DNA from: Lysinibacillus capsici
GTDB lineage: Bacteria > Bacillota > Bacilli > Bacillales_A > Planococcaceae
DNA: 64,000 nt
Direction: 5' to 3'
Assembly: GCF_003367505.1 (NCBI RefSeq)
Contig: NZ_PXXX01000031.1
Span: 1-64,000 of the forward strand
Shown: piece by piece, positions 1-8,038 of the stretch
Layout: every line of letters starts with the position of its first letter
How positions within the stretch are numbered: the stretch's first letter is position 1
Notes under the pieces: generated by a model
Told to the model about the DNA's origin: nothing
The model's database searches: none
What the model saw: only the letters and a program-made list of their open reading frames with translations
Translations under genes and position numbers: made by a program

Positions 1-304
1 CAACCTCCCGGTAGTTTGATAGGTTTTAACCAAAGATTGAATGAAAATTATCATCTAAGAACTTTGCCATTTGAACTGCATGAAAAGACCATTTTTCACC
101 TGTTACTTTTGGGTAGAACAAAACCTCCGTTTTTCACACTAGTATCTCTTTAAATCTCGTTGGAAAAAGAATATTAGCTTTTATCCATTCATGTTGACCA
201 ATAAACCCCACTTAATTTTTCATGTCTCAATTAATCAAGTTCTACTTTCCTAGTTGTGCTGTTGTAAACTCGATTACCACACTCCATAACTACTAAATTC
301 ATTT
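1..304. other. Left-edge intergenic region, possible gene tail
   Basis: No convincing complete gene is present. On the minus strand an open frame runs from about 133 to a TAA at 26-28 and would encode about 36 residues ending in LDDNFHSIFG. It has no well-spaced start, since a GGAGG lies only two bases before a TTG. It may be the tail of a decayed element gene. The rest is AT-rich and featureless. Confidence 0.3.
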
Positions 305-496
305 CTAAATCTCTTCAAATAGTTCATTCCACGGAACACCTAGTTCTTCACCTAATAACTTTGCTTCTGAAATAGTAAAGTCCATTTCTTGTCTTTCTTT
401 TAACCCATATGTGACACGATGAATGTTTAGTTTTTTTGCTAACTCACTTTGAGTTCTTTTTTCATTTTTGCGAATTGCCATTAAACGGTAATACAT
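305..496 (-). CDS. Small Xre-type helix-turn-helix regulator
   Basis: A 63-residue DNA-binding protein consisting almost only of an Xre/Cro-type helix-turn-helix (residues about 8-60, with RTQSELAKKLNIHR as the first helices). A longer frame opens at 592, but the ATG at 494-496 is preferred because AAAGGTGGGG lies just upstream and the extra N-terminus is AT-rich nonsense. It is divergent from a second Xre regulator at 940. The region between them carries two identical 17-bp operators, the layout of a Cro/excision-control versus repressor switch in phages and ICEs. The target genes probably lie left of the window. Confidence 0.75.
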   Translation of the reverse strand: MYYRLMAIRKNEKRTQSELAKKLNIHRVTYGLKERQEMDFTISEAKLLGEELGVPWNELFEEI

Positions 497-553
497 AATA
501 TCTACCCCACCTTTAAATTTTAAATATAATATTTTATCAATTAAAACAAAATA

Positions 554-570
554 TGATAAAATTTTTATCA
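554..570. promoter_or_regulatory. Operator copy 1 (17-bp near-palindrome)
   Basis: The sequence TGATAAAATTTTTATCA is a near-perfect inverted repeat, present identically at 909-925. It sits about 58 bases upstream of the start of the minus-strand Xre gene, where its promoter is expected. Confidence 0.7.
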
Positions 571-908
571 AAAATGATAAAAAAATTGACATTATGCATT
601 TTATCTTTTATATTGTATATAGATAAAAAAATTATCAACCATTTTTTGGAAGTTGTTGTGAAATATTCTTCTACTAGTTTTTCTAAGTAATTATTATACT
701 GAACATTAAGTCCCTGCCAGGTAAAATGTTCCATTTATAATCATTCTTAAATAAATAGTAGGAATTCCTAAATTTAATGATGTAACTTTTTGTGTTTCTT
801 TAGACTTTCCTCATGCAGAAAGAACACTTCATATGTTTGATATAAGTTTCACCTCTCTTATGTATCTCCGATTATATATGATATTTTTTTTATCGTCAAC
901 AAAAATAT

Positions 909-925
909 TGATAAAATTTTTATCA
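909..925. promoter_or_regulatory. Operator copy 2, overlapping the repressor leader
   Basis: This is an identical copy of the 554-570 element. It ends at the first base of the AAAGGAG ribosome-binding site (925-931) of the 940 regulator, a position suited to autorepression. Confidence 0.7.
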
Positions 926-939
926 AAGGAGTTTTTAAT

Positions 940-1332
940 ATGACATTAAGCGAAAGATTAGTATCTTTACGCGAAAGTAAAGGTCTTACTCAAGTAGATG
1001 TTTCCGAAAAATTAGGAATAAAAAGAGCAAGATATAATGCTTGGGAGCAAGGCTTATCTCAACCAAATATCGAAATGCTTAAATCTATCGCGGAGCTTTA
1101 TAATATATCAACAGATTATTTAGTTGGTAAGAGTGATATGGTTAATGCAGAAATTGAACGTATGTCTTTAGATTCCGACATTAGAGTTATCCAACGAGCT
1201 GCATTAGAAATGACACCTGAACAAAGAGAGAAAGCAATCGAAATGTGGGATGTTTTATTTAAAGATGTTATTTCTAACGCTAAGAAGCAAGAAGGTGTAA
1301 ATAACTTTGACAAAAACAGAGAAGAAGATTGA
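940..1332 (+). CDS. Xre-family repressor (ImmR/cI-like)
   Basis: A 130-residue regulator with an N-terminal helix-turn-helix (residues about 5-60, including LTQVDVSEKLGIKRARYNAW and the typical ISTDYLVGKSD end) and a helical C-terminal part for oligomerisation. ATG at 940 follows AAAGGAG at 925-931. The gene overlaps the next one, an ImmA-like peptidase, by 26 bases. A repressor followed by an ImmA/IrrE peptidase is the ICEBs1 ImmR-ImmA arrangement, in which the peptidase cleaves the repressor to induce the element. That role is inferred here from gene order. Confidence 0.85.
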   Translation: MTLSERLVSLRESKGLTQVDVSEKLGIKRARYNAWEQGLSQPNIEMLKSIAELYNISTDYLVGKSDMVNAEIERMSLDSDIRVIQRAALEMTPEQREKAIEMWDVLFKDVISNAKKQEGVNNFDKNREED

Positions 1333-2368
1333 TTTCGAAAAGGCAAAAAGAACCGCAACAGATCTCTTAGAAATTCATGAAGTTAATGAATTCCCAATAA
1401 ATATTTTTTCAATATTTGAAGAATACGACAATCTTAATGTAGTTACTTATAAAGAAATTATGAATAGTTGCGGATTAACTAGACAACAAGTTATTAAAAA
1501 TTGCAAAAGTACAGAAGGAGCACTGAGTTATAATGTTAATTTGGACGAGTATATACTCGCTTATAATGAACAAATAACTAATACAAGACCAAAAGAGATG
1601 ATTTATTGGACTTTGTGTCATGAATTCGGGCATTACATTTTACAGCACAATAAAGAAAAAGGTGTTGAAATGATAAGTAGAAGATTATTAGAGCCTACAG
1701 ACAGAGATCCCTTTGAAACTGAAGCTAATTTTTTTGCTCGTTTTTTCCTTACACCTCCTTCAATTATTGTTGCAGCAAACATGAATGATGCTAACAAGAT
1801 TTCCTCTTATTTTGGCGTTTCATATACTTCTGCAAAGATAACAAGAAAATACATTACTGATAGTATGAAAAAAGGAATTATATTTAGTATCCCAGATATT
1901 TTAAAGTCGTGTTACTCAAAATTCATTAAACGTATTAATTATGGTAAAACATGTGTTAAATGCAATAGTTATTTTGAAATAGAAAATCTTAAAAACTGTT
2001 CGATTTGTAATGAAACAGTCTTCAATAAATATAAAAAAGGGGATAATCCAATGACGAAATATATTGGAATTAAAGTAGACCATAATGGTAGAGCTAAGTC
2101 TTGCCCACGTTGTCAAAATGAAGATTTAGATTACGACGGAAATTTTTGTAATGTTTGTTCAGCATATTTGGTAAATGAATGTGCAGCTATATATGATCAT
2201 AATCCATTTGTGGAACAAGAAGAGCTTTTAGTAGATTCTTGTGGAACAACATTATCTGGGAATGCTCGTTATTGTCACAAGTGTGGAAATCCTTCAACAT
2301 TTTTGAATAACAACTATTTAAATGCATGGAATTATAGAAAACCTATAATGAGCGATTCACATTATTAA
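1307..2368 (+). CDS. ImmA/IrrE-family metallopeptidase with C-terminal zinc ribbons
   Basis: A 353-residue predicted zinc protease. The HEFGH motif at residues 105-109 and a downstream acidic ETEANFFARFFL segment match the ImmA/IrrE (peptidase M78) fold. The C-terminal half adds zinc-ribbon pairs: CVKC...CSIC, CPRC...CNVC, and a third partial SCG...CHKC. Classical ImmA is about half this length, so the ribbons are an extension, perhaps for DNA or partner binding. The start is a TTG at 1307 with GAAGGTG upstream, overlapping the repressor gene, which suggests translational coupling. The probable substrate is the repressor encoded at 940 (inference). A strong shared terminator follows. Confidence 0.8.
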   Translation: MTKTEKKIDFEKAKRTATDLLEIHEVNEFPINIFSIFEEYDNLNVVTYKEIMNSCGLTRQQVIKNCKSTEGALSYNVNLDEYILAYNEQITNTRPKEMIYWTLCHEFGHYILQHNKEKGVEMISRRLLEPTDRDPFETEANFFARFFLTPPSIIVAANMNDANKISSYFGVSYTSAKITRKYITDSMKKGIIFSIPDILKSCYSKFIKRINYGKTCVKCNSYFEIENLKNCSICNETVFNKYKKGDNPMTKYIGIKVDHNGRAKSCPRCQNEDLDYDGNFCNVCSAYLVNECAAIYDHNPFVEQEELLVDSCGTTLSGNARYCHKCGNPSTFLNNNYLNAWNYRKPIMSDSHY

Positions 2369-2420
2369 AATACAAATACATATTTAGGGCTGAGTAACTT
2401 CTAGGATATTGTAGTACATA

Positions 2421-2450
2421 AAAAAGAGGACGAAATTTCGTCCTCTTTTT
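2421..2450. terminator. Bidirectional terminator between peptidase and integrase
   Basis: A perfect 30-base palindrome. The arms AAAAAGAGGACGAAA and its exact complement give a U-tract on either strand, between two convergent genes. Confidence 0.9.
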
Positions 2451-2453
2451 TTC

Positions 2454-3362
2454 CTATATATCCATATTATTCAGCGGATTATACTTATCATTTTGTTCAT
2501 GTAAAGCAGTTCCCCACAATGCCAAATATTTTTCTGTCATTGAAAGCGATGTATGTCTAAGAATCTTTTGTAGTGTAAATACGTCACCACCATTCAATAA
2601 AAACTTCTGAGCAAAGGTATGTCTAAATGTATGAGCGGAAAGTCGTATGTCTTTAAAATTCATTACTTCTTGTAAATTCTTGAATACACCCTTTGTCGCT
2701 TCGTATGATATTTGTTCACCGTTTCTATGCACAAAAACAAATTCTACTTCATCATCAAAATATTTCTCATAATAAAGTTTCAAATCCATTAATTCTTTAT
2801 ATAATTTTTCAGTAAGTGGTACTGTTTCTAATTTACGATTCTTACCAAATATGCTGATATGCCTGATACTCACATCTGACCATCTTAATCCTCGCATCTC
2901 TCCTAAACGTATACCTGTTCCAAGGAGAGTTATAATCATTGCAGTATTCCTATAAGCTGTGAACTCATGATCTTTACGTTTCATACGTCTATAGTATCGT
3001 AACATCTGTCTTATATGCGCGTCTGTGAAAACTTCTATTCGTTCATCTGTTTGTTGTTTCTTTAATTTTAAACATGGATTATGTTGTAAATACTCATTTT
3101 CAATAAGGTGATTAAAGAACGCTTTAAGATTCTTTACCTTATTGTTAATTGTATTAGGGCCATTGCCCTTTTCGTTCTTACAATATGTTAAATACAATCG
3201 TAATGAATTCGCAGTAATGTCTGATACATCCTGTATACCGTTTTCTCGTAACCATAATTGAAAACCTTTGAAAAAACTCTTGTAATTAATTAAAGTATAT
3301 TCACTCGCATTCATCATTTTTCTTTCATCCAAAAAATCTTGAATTGCAAATTTTATCAACAT
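2454..3362 (-). CDS. int: Tyrosine recombinase / integrase
   Basis: A 302-residue phage/ICE-type integrase. It has an N-terminal SAM-like core-binding domain (about 1-95) and a catalytic domain with the full set of residues: R152 in GTGIRLGEMRG, H244-x-x-R247-H248 in HTFRHTF, H270 in LRHTSLS, and the nucleophile Y279 in MTEKYLAL. ATG follows GGAGAAGGTG. It is transcribed away from the junction at about 3.4 kb and is the outermost gene, so the attachment site should lie between it and the riboswitch at 3.5 kb. It looks intact. Confidence 0.92.
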   Translation of the reverse strand: MLIKFAIQDFLDERKMMNASEYTLINYKSFFKGFQLWLRENGIQDVSDITANSLRLYLTYCKNEKGNGPNTINNKVKNLKAFFNHLIENEYLQHNPCLKLKKQQTDERIEVFTDAHIRQMLRYYRRMKRKDHEFTAYRNTAMIITLLGTGIRLGEMRGLRWSDVSIRHISIFGKNRKLETVPLTEKLYKELMDLKLYYEKYFDDEVEFVFVHRNGEQISYEATKGVFKNLQEVMNFKDIRLSAHTFRHTFAQKFLLNGGDVFTLQKILRHTSLSMTEKYLALWGTALHEQNDKYNPLNNMDI

Positions 3363-3499
3363 TAAAACACCTTCTCCAATTTATTAGATAATCAGAAAAG
3401 GGTAATCTACTTGTACATATTCCTGAAATCGCTCTAAACGTTGTTATATCAACCTTTTAGAAAGACCTTACTGTTTGATTCCTCGTAGGTTTATGGTGT
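3363..3499 (-). other. Gap between riboswitch and integrase, candidate attachment region
   Basis: This 137-base AT-rich stretch has no gene and no obvious terminator hairpin. An integrase-proximal element end is expected here. No duplicated core sequence can be shown because the other end of the element is outside the window. Confidence 0.35.
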
Positions 3500-3660
3500 G
3501 TACTCGTAACAGGCAGGTATCCTGACTCATGATCATCGCTTCTTTTCTCCTTCCCGTCCAAAGACAGTGGATACTGAAAAGTCGCTCACATTTACAGTTG
3601 CGGGACAGTGTCGGATTCGCACCGACTTCCCTTTTAAGCAAATTGCACGCAATTTACACC
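3500..3660 (-). ncRNA. Cobalamin (B12) riboswitch
   Basis: Read on the minus strand, the region contains the conserved cobalamin aptamer blocks in order: AAGGGAAGTCGGTGCGAATCC, then the B12-box-type ACTGTCCCGCAACTGTAA, then GGGAAGG, and finally GAGTCAGGATACCTGCCTGTT. These are the family hallmarks. The next gene downstream on the same strand is the integrase at 3362, an unexpected target. The likely reading is that the element inserted between the riboswitch and its original B12-related gene. Confidence 0.92.
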
Positions 3661-3832
3661 TATTACTACACGCTATTCAGTTGTCATAGGAATCGAGTGT
3701 ACTCCACATTCCTATTAGATTACTAAAATCAATTGTAAAGTAGTGTTTTTCTAAAGTCAAATATCACAATATTTTCCAAACTACTAATAAAGTTATAGGG
3801 GGATATAAAAAAAGGTGAACTGCGTATTTTTT

Positions 3833-3860
3833 ATCTTTCATTGACTTTATAATGAAAGAT
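3833..3860. promoter_or_regulatory. 10-bp inverted repeat before acetyltransferase gene
   Basis: ATCTTTCATT and AATGAAAGAT form perfect arms with an 8-base spacer. The arms can be extended by one T-A pair. A TTGACT hexamer lies inside. It ends about 30 bases before the start codon, as an operator would. Confidence 0.55.
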
Positions 3861-3892
3861 AGTGTACTTCTAATAGTGGAAGGATGAAAAAT

Positions 3893-4660
3893 ATGAAAAC
3901 AAGTCAACAATTAGTAACGAGTAATTTAGAGGAAAAAATGAAACTATTTACTCGAGCCGTTTCTGGACAAATTATAGAGGAAGCTCATTTTGTCATAGCC
4001 AATACGAATATTCCAACTGATACATTTAATTTGTTAGTAGCGAAATCGCCTATAATTCATAAGGAAAATCATCTTAAACAAAGGATTAATCATTTCATTG
4101 TGAATAAACTTCCCTTCAGCACATGGGTGGATGCCAACTATCTAAGCGATGATTGGCTACAGCTGATAAAAGACTGCAATTTACAGGAAGCTGAACGAAA
4201 TATGATGATGAAGCTTGACCATACACTTCACACAGGTCCACGAATTTCCAATTATCTTACCATCACAGAAGTAAGTAACAAGGAAGAGCTTCTACAATAT
4301 AAGGAAGTTTTTCTAAGTTTATTTGGAGAAACAGCAGAAAGAGATGCATTAGAAATTTACTTTCATCAATTCTCACAGGAAAAACTAGCATCAAATGCTC
4401 GCATGTTTATTGGTTGTATAAAGGAAGTACCTATCGCTACGGGATTATTAATCGACAGTAAACATAGCTATGGGATTTATGATGTGATGACAAAAGATGC
4501 GTATAGGGGCAAGGGTTATGGCAGTGAGATGTTTCAATTCCTACTCAGTCAAACAATCGATAAGCAAAAGCCCGTAGTCTTACAGGCATCAGAGGATGGA
4601 AAAAATATTTATAAACGCTTCGGGTTTAAAGAAGTCGGAGAAATGATTGTATTTGAATAA
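3893..4660 (+). CDS. GNAT-family acetyltransferase
   Basis: A 255-residue protein. The C-terminal half (about 125-255) is a GNAT fold with the acetyl-CoA-binding RGKGYGSEMF motif, and the end has the usual IYKRFGFKEVGE. The N-terminal half is a less conserved extension. ATG 3893 is preferred over 3884 because GGAAGG (3878-3883) touches the first ATG but is 9 bases from the second. Substrate unknown. It is a single-gene unit with an inverted repeat upstream and a terminator at 4767-4793. Confidence 0.8.
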   Translation: MKTSQQLVTSNLEEKMKLFTRAVSGQIIEEAHFVIANTNIPTDTFNLLVAKSPIIHKENHLKQRINHFIVNKLPFSTWVDANYLSDDWLQLIKDCNLQEAERNMMMKLDHTLHTGPRISNYLTITEVSNKEELLQYKEVFLSLFGETAERDALEIYFHQFSQEKLASNARMFIGCIKEVPIATGLLIDSKHSYGIYDVMTKDAYRGKGYGSEMFQFLLSQTIDKQKPVVLQASEDGKNIYKRFGFKEVGEMIVFE

Positions 4661-4766
4661 AACTTCGCCAAGGCGCTCTTATTTACACTTGACAGTATTT
4701 TCGAGCTTACCGTAATCATGAAGCCGATTTAAAATCCCTTACACCGCCCCCTTCCTGGCACGACAG

Positions 4767-4793
4767 AAAAGCCTCGCAAATCTGCGGGCTTTT
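4767..4793. terminator. Bidirectional terminator
   Basis: AAAAGCC-CGCA pairs with TGCG-GGCTTTT around a short loop, between the convergent acetyltransferase and PH-domain genes. Confidence 0.75.
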
Positions 4794-4823
4794 GGTTGTG
4801 CACACGTACTATTAGCACCTTCA

Positions 4824-5204
4824 TTACGTCCCCAAAACATACTGTGCTAAGACGCTTTGCACCTTATAAATATTTGTCGCCTTATTGAAGTTTTTTTGAA
4901 TCGGTAATGGACTGCCAGACACCCATATTTTAAGCTCTGCATCTAAATCAAATGTTCCAGCTGTTTCGACTGAAAAATGAACGATATTTTTATAGGGAAT
5001 GGAATGATACTCTGTTTTCTTGCCAGTCACTCCTTGCTTATCAATGAGGATCAATCGTTTATTGGTAAAAATAAACGTGTCTCTAATAATTTTATAGGCG
5101 TTCTTGACTGTCTCGTTTGGAATTAATAAATTATGGACCTCCTCCTGTAGTTTTTCTAAATTCACCTCGCTTGCATTGCCGATCAATCCATCAAATAAGC
5201 CCAC
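4824..5204 (-). CDS. Bacterial PH-domain protein
   Basis: A 126-residue cytosolic protein matching the bacterial pleckstrin-homology (bPH) family: a short helical N-terminus (MGLFDGLIGNASEV) then a beta barrel with FIFTNKRLILIDKQG and YHSIPYKNIVHFSVE. Family function is poorly known. The start is GTG at 5202-5204 after AAAGGGGAC. It is divergent from a small lipoprotein gene. Confidence 0.8.
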   Translation of the reverse strand: MGLFDGLIGNASEVNLEKLQEEVHNLLIPNETVKNAYKIIRDTFIFTNKRLILIDKQGVTGKKTEYHSIPYKNIVHFSVETAGTFDLDAELKIWVSGSPLPIQKNFNKATNIYKVQSVLAQYVLGT

Positions 5205-5305
5205 TATCTGTCCCCTTTCGCTCTCGTTTATTTAATGTATTACAAAAAAGTGAGAGCTACGACAGGAAATGGTGGTATTATTTAGCCTATAGAGGGGGTG
5301 AGTGG

Positions 5306-5704
5306 TTGCGAATAATGATAGCTGCCTTAGTGTCTCTACTAGCCGTTGTTTTACTAGGATGTAATGAAAAACCAGATGATAAATTAGCTAAGGTCAGCAT
5401 TTCTATTGGTGCTAAATTTAACAAGGTGAACACTGATTTTTTTAAAGAATATACGGATGAAGAAGCACTTACACTATTCCAACAAGCCATTGCAACAACA
5501 GTCAAAAACGAGGGTGTTGTCAATATGGCTTCGCCAGAATATGATGTACAAATAGTGGACAAGGCAGGAAACAAATATCGCTATCATCTTTGGTTAGGTG
5601 ATAAAGGGCAAAACAGTAGTTTGATGCATGTCGAGGATACGCATACTATCTACACAATATCTGAGGAGTTCACTGAAAAATTAGCTGCGCTAGTTCACTC
5701 ATAA
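5306..5704 (+). CDS. Small predicted lipoprotein
   Basis: About 132 residues beginning MRIMIAALVSLLAVVLLGC, a type II signal peptide with lipobox LLGC. The mature part has a mixed alpha/beta pattern and no family I recognise. The frame is open from 5117, but the upstream part overlaps the divergent gene. TTG 5306 is chosen because AGGGGG (5293-5298) is well spaced from it. ATG 5315 is the alternative. It ends at a shared terminator. Confidence 0.65.
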   Translation: MRIMIAALVSLLAVVLLGCNEKPDDKLAKVSISIGAKFNKVNTDFFKEYTDEEALTLFQQAIATTVKNEGVVNMASPEYDVQIVDKAGNKYRYHLWLGDKGQNSSLMHVEDTHTIYTISEEFTEKLAALVHS

Positions 5705-5706
5705 AA

Positions 5707-5736
5707 AAAACACTTCCCATTCAAAGGAAGTGTTTT
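5707..5736. terminator. Bidirectional terminator
   Basis: AAAACACTTCC and GGAAGTGTTTT form an 11-bp stem between the lipoprotein gene and the end of the nik-like operon on the other strand. Confidence 0.88.
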
Positions 5737-5742
5737 GCCAAA

Positions 5743-6468
5743 TCAATGATCCATTGCCTGAAACAGCATTTTTGCATAGCTGTCCGTGAAGGTAAAGCCG
5801 TTATTCTCTTTGTTGCTCTCATCAACAATGGTTCCAGCCTTCATCACATAAATGCGATCGCATAAATAGGAAACAGCCTTTAAGTCATGAGAGATAAAGA
5901 GAATGGCCATTGCCCTTTCTTTATTCAAGGTCTTTAATAAATCAACGATTTCTCGTTGAATCAAGCGATCTAGGCTTGAAATAATTTCATCACATACGAT
6001 TAATTGTGGCTCGACCAAAAGGGATCGTAATAAATTAACTCGCTGTTTTTCTCCGCCACTTAGCTCAGAGGGCAAGGCATGTAAGATATCTGTGGGTAGC
6101 TTGACCTTCTCCAGCATGGTCTGTAAATAGGTGTCCGTTATAGGTTGCTTATGCTGAAGCGGCTCTCTTAATAGGTCCCTTACAGTCCACACGGGATTTA
6201 AAGCGGCTGTTGCATTTTGAAAAATAATCTGGCAGTTGTCATAAAAAGCTGCGCGACGATGCTTGGTTATTGGTTGCTGTTGAAAGTATACTGCCCCTTT
6301 TTCAGGAGCTTCTAGCTGCATAATTACTTTGGCCAATGTGCTTTTGCCACTGCCACTTTCTCCTACTAAGCCGACAATTTCCCCTTTTCCTACAGTAAGA
6401 TGAATATGATTTAATATTGGGCGTCCCTTTCGATAGCTTTTACAAATATTGTGAACCTGAAGTAACAA
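5743..6468 (-). CDS. nikE: ABC transporter ATPase, NikE/DppF type
   Basis: An ATPase of the peptide/nickel importer class, about 241 residues. Walker A GESGSGKST, signature LSGGEKQR and Walker B LIVCDEIISSLD are present. The usual DEPTSALD is replaced by DEIISSLD. A GTG at 6475-6477 abuts the GGAGG, so TTG at 6466-6468, eight bases from it, is the better start. It is the last gene of a five-gene importer set in the order binding protein, two permeases, two ATPases. Nickel as substrate is inferred from the urease genes directly upstream. Oligopeptides remain possible. Confidence 0.75.
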   Translation of the reverse strand: MLLQVHNICKSYRKGRPILNHIHLTVGKGEIVGLVGESGSGKSTLAKVIMQLEAPEKGAVYFQQQPITKHRRAAFYDNCQIIFQNATAALNPVWTVRDLLREPLQHKQPITDTYLQTMLEKVKLPTDILHALPSELSGGEKQRVNLLRSLLVEPQLIVCDEIISSLDRLIQREIVDLLKTLNKERAMAILFISHDLKAVSYLCDRIYVMKAGTIVDESNKENNGFTFTDSYAKMLFQAMDH

Positions 6469-6483
6469 AGCCCACACCTCCTC

Positions 6484-7233
6484 CTAAAAATGATGCGCTA
6501 CTAGCTGCCTAGTGTATGGATGCTTAGGCTGCTCAAAGATTTCTGTTACTTGCCCTCGCTCCACAATTTCTCCATTTTTCATGACGAGGATAAAATCCGC
6601 GATGGAAGCAGCTACATCTAAATCATGGGTAATTAAGAGTACGGTTGTTTCTAGCCGTGTATGAAGCCTTTTCAATTGTTGAATAAATTCCTGTTGATGC
6701 AGCATATCTAAGGAAGAGGTTGGTTCATCCGCTAATAAAACAGCTGGCGCCAGATAGAGAGCACAGGCAAGCATACAGCGTTGTAGCATCCCTCCTGAAA
6801 GCTCGAAGGGATAGCGCTCCAACACATCTGCTGGTAAATGTAAATCCTGTACAATATGCTTCATTTTAGCTAGAAATACTGCCTTTGTCTGCCCCATCCG
6901 TAAGGCCGTTAATCCATACAATTGCTGTTTCATTTTTTGCGTTGGCGAAAAGCTATTAGCAGCATCCTGAAAAATCGTAAAGAAGTGCCTTTGGCGTAGT
7001 ACAGATTGATCCTGTTTTGCTAATTCCACTATATTTCTTCCATTAAAAAAGATTGAGCCTTCAACTGTTGCTTGCGCTGGAAGCATGCCTAGAATGGCAG
7101 AGAGCATGGTGCTTTTTCCACTACCGCTTTCACCTATCATCACGGTAATCTGACCTTTTGGCACCGTAAACGAGAGATCGTTCAATATAAATTTTTCGTT
7201 TATTCGAACAGTAACATGCTCTATTTTAAACAT
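6484..7233 (-). CDS. nikD: ABC transporter ATPase, NikD/DppD type
   Basis: A 249-residue ATPase with Walker A GESGSGKST, signature LSGGMLQR, Walker B LLADEPTSSLD and the H-loop in LLITHDLD. The start at ATG 7233 (MFKIEHVTVR) has AGAGGGGG eight bases upstream. The frame is open farther, but those residues overlap the permease gene. It overlaps the preceding permease by 8 bases, which points to translational coupling. It would energise the importer with the other ATPase. Confidence 0.78.
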   Translation of the reverse strand: MFKIEHVTVRINEKFILNDLSFTVPKGQITVMIGESGSGKSTMLSAILGMLPAQATVEGSIFFNGRNIVELAKQDQSVLRQRHFFTIFQDAANSFSPTQKMKQQLYGLTALRMGQTKAVFLAKMKHIVQDLHLPADVLERYPFELSGGMLQRCMLACALYLAPAVLLADEPTSSLDMLHQQEFIQQLKRLHTRLETTVLLITHDLDVAASIADFILVMKNGEIVERGQVTEIFEQPKHPYTRQLVAHHF

Positions 7234-8038
7234 GGGTCTGTCCCCCTCTCTGCTTAAATCTACTACCAATAGCTTGCACGCATAAAATCGTTACGAAAAT
7301 GAACATCCCAGGAAAAAGGCCCATCCACCAAGCCCCGACAAGTAAATCATTTTGTGCCGTATAGAGCATCGTCCCCCACGATGGAATGGACGGTGGAACA
7401 CCGATACCTAAAAAGCTTAAGGATACTTCCGTAAAAATAGCACCAGCAAAATTAAATATCGTCACGACAAAAATGGCGGGAAGACTATTACGCAATAAAT
7501 GACGAAAAAGAATCTTCCACAGCGGCGTGCGGAACATCTTCGCCATGTGGATAAACTCTAATTCCTTCAACCGGATAAATTCAGAGCGCACGATACGGGC
7601 AGTGACAAACCAGCCTGTGCACCCCATAATCATTGCCATGCGCCATACACTTCCTTGCATAATCGCTTGAAGAGCAAGCACAATCACTAAAGATGGAATT
7701 GTTAAAAATGCCTCTAGTATACGCATCATCACTGCATCAATAGCTCCACCGAAATAGCCACTTATACCGCCATAGATAATGCCAATTATGCTGGATAGAA
7801 CAACCGATAACGTAGCGATAAAAAGGGTCACTCTACCACCAACGAGTAGGCGGGAAAGAACATCTCTACCTAGTTGATCTGTGCCAAGGAGGTGTGTTCC
7901 ATTAGGTGCTTCATAAATATGATTCATATCCATCGCGTTTGGCTCAAAAGGCACTAACCATGAGGAAAATAGGGTGAAGCCTACTAAAAGACCAAGTATC
8001 ACTAGCCAAAAGATGAGCATTTTTTGCTCTTTTCTCAT
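7226..8038 (-). CDS. nikC: ABC transporter permease, NikC/DppC type
   Basis: About 270 residues with the standard N-terminal helix (MLIFWLVILGLLVGFTLFSS), the periplasmic HLLGTDQLGRDVLSRL motif typical of OppC/DppC/NikC, and about five further membrane helices. The coupling loop lies near FRTPLWKILFRHLLRN. ATG 8038 follows GAGGGGG and overlaps the NikB-type stop by four bases (ATGA). Confidence 0.8.
   Translation of the reverse strand: MRKEQKMLIFWLVILGLLVGFTLFSSWLVPFEPNAMDMNHIYEAPNGTHLLGTDQLGRDVLSRLLVGGRVTLFIATLSVVLSSIIGIIYGGISGYFGGAIDAVMMRILEAFLTIPSLVIVLALQAIMQGSVWRMAMIMGCTGWFVTARIVRSEFIRLKELEFIHMAKMFRTPLWKILFRHLLRNSLPAIFVVTIFNFAGAIFTEVSLSFLGIGVPPSIPSWGTMLYTAQNDLLVGAWWMGLFPGMFIFVTILCVQAIGSRFKQRGGQTHV

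Larger units (their letters stand above)
497..939. promoter_or_regulatory. Divergent control region between two Xre regulators
   Basis: This 443-bp, very AT-rich spacer holds no gene. Its clear structure is two identical copies of TGATAAAATTTTTATCA and several extra TGATAAAA/TTTTATC half-sites (for example around 575-583 and 598-634). The layout suggests cooperative repressor binding that controls both divergent promoters. That is inferred from the repeats. Confidence 0.6.

Noticed and set aside
3497-3704. GTGTACTC present at both ends of the cobalamin riboswitch as possible attachment repeats
   Set aside because: Only eight bases, inside the RNA element, and not next to the integrase end.
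3529-3726. 65-codon ORF on the plus strand
   Set aside because: It is the antisense of the cobalamin riboswitch; its codons follow RNA structure, not protein.
5117-5305. N-terminal extension of the lipoprotein frame
   Set aside because: It overlaps the divergent PH-domain gene, and a lipobox signal with a good ribosome-binding site starts only at 5306.
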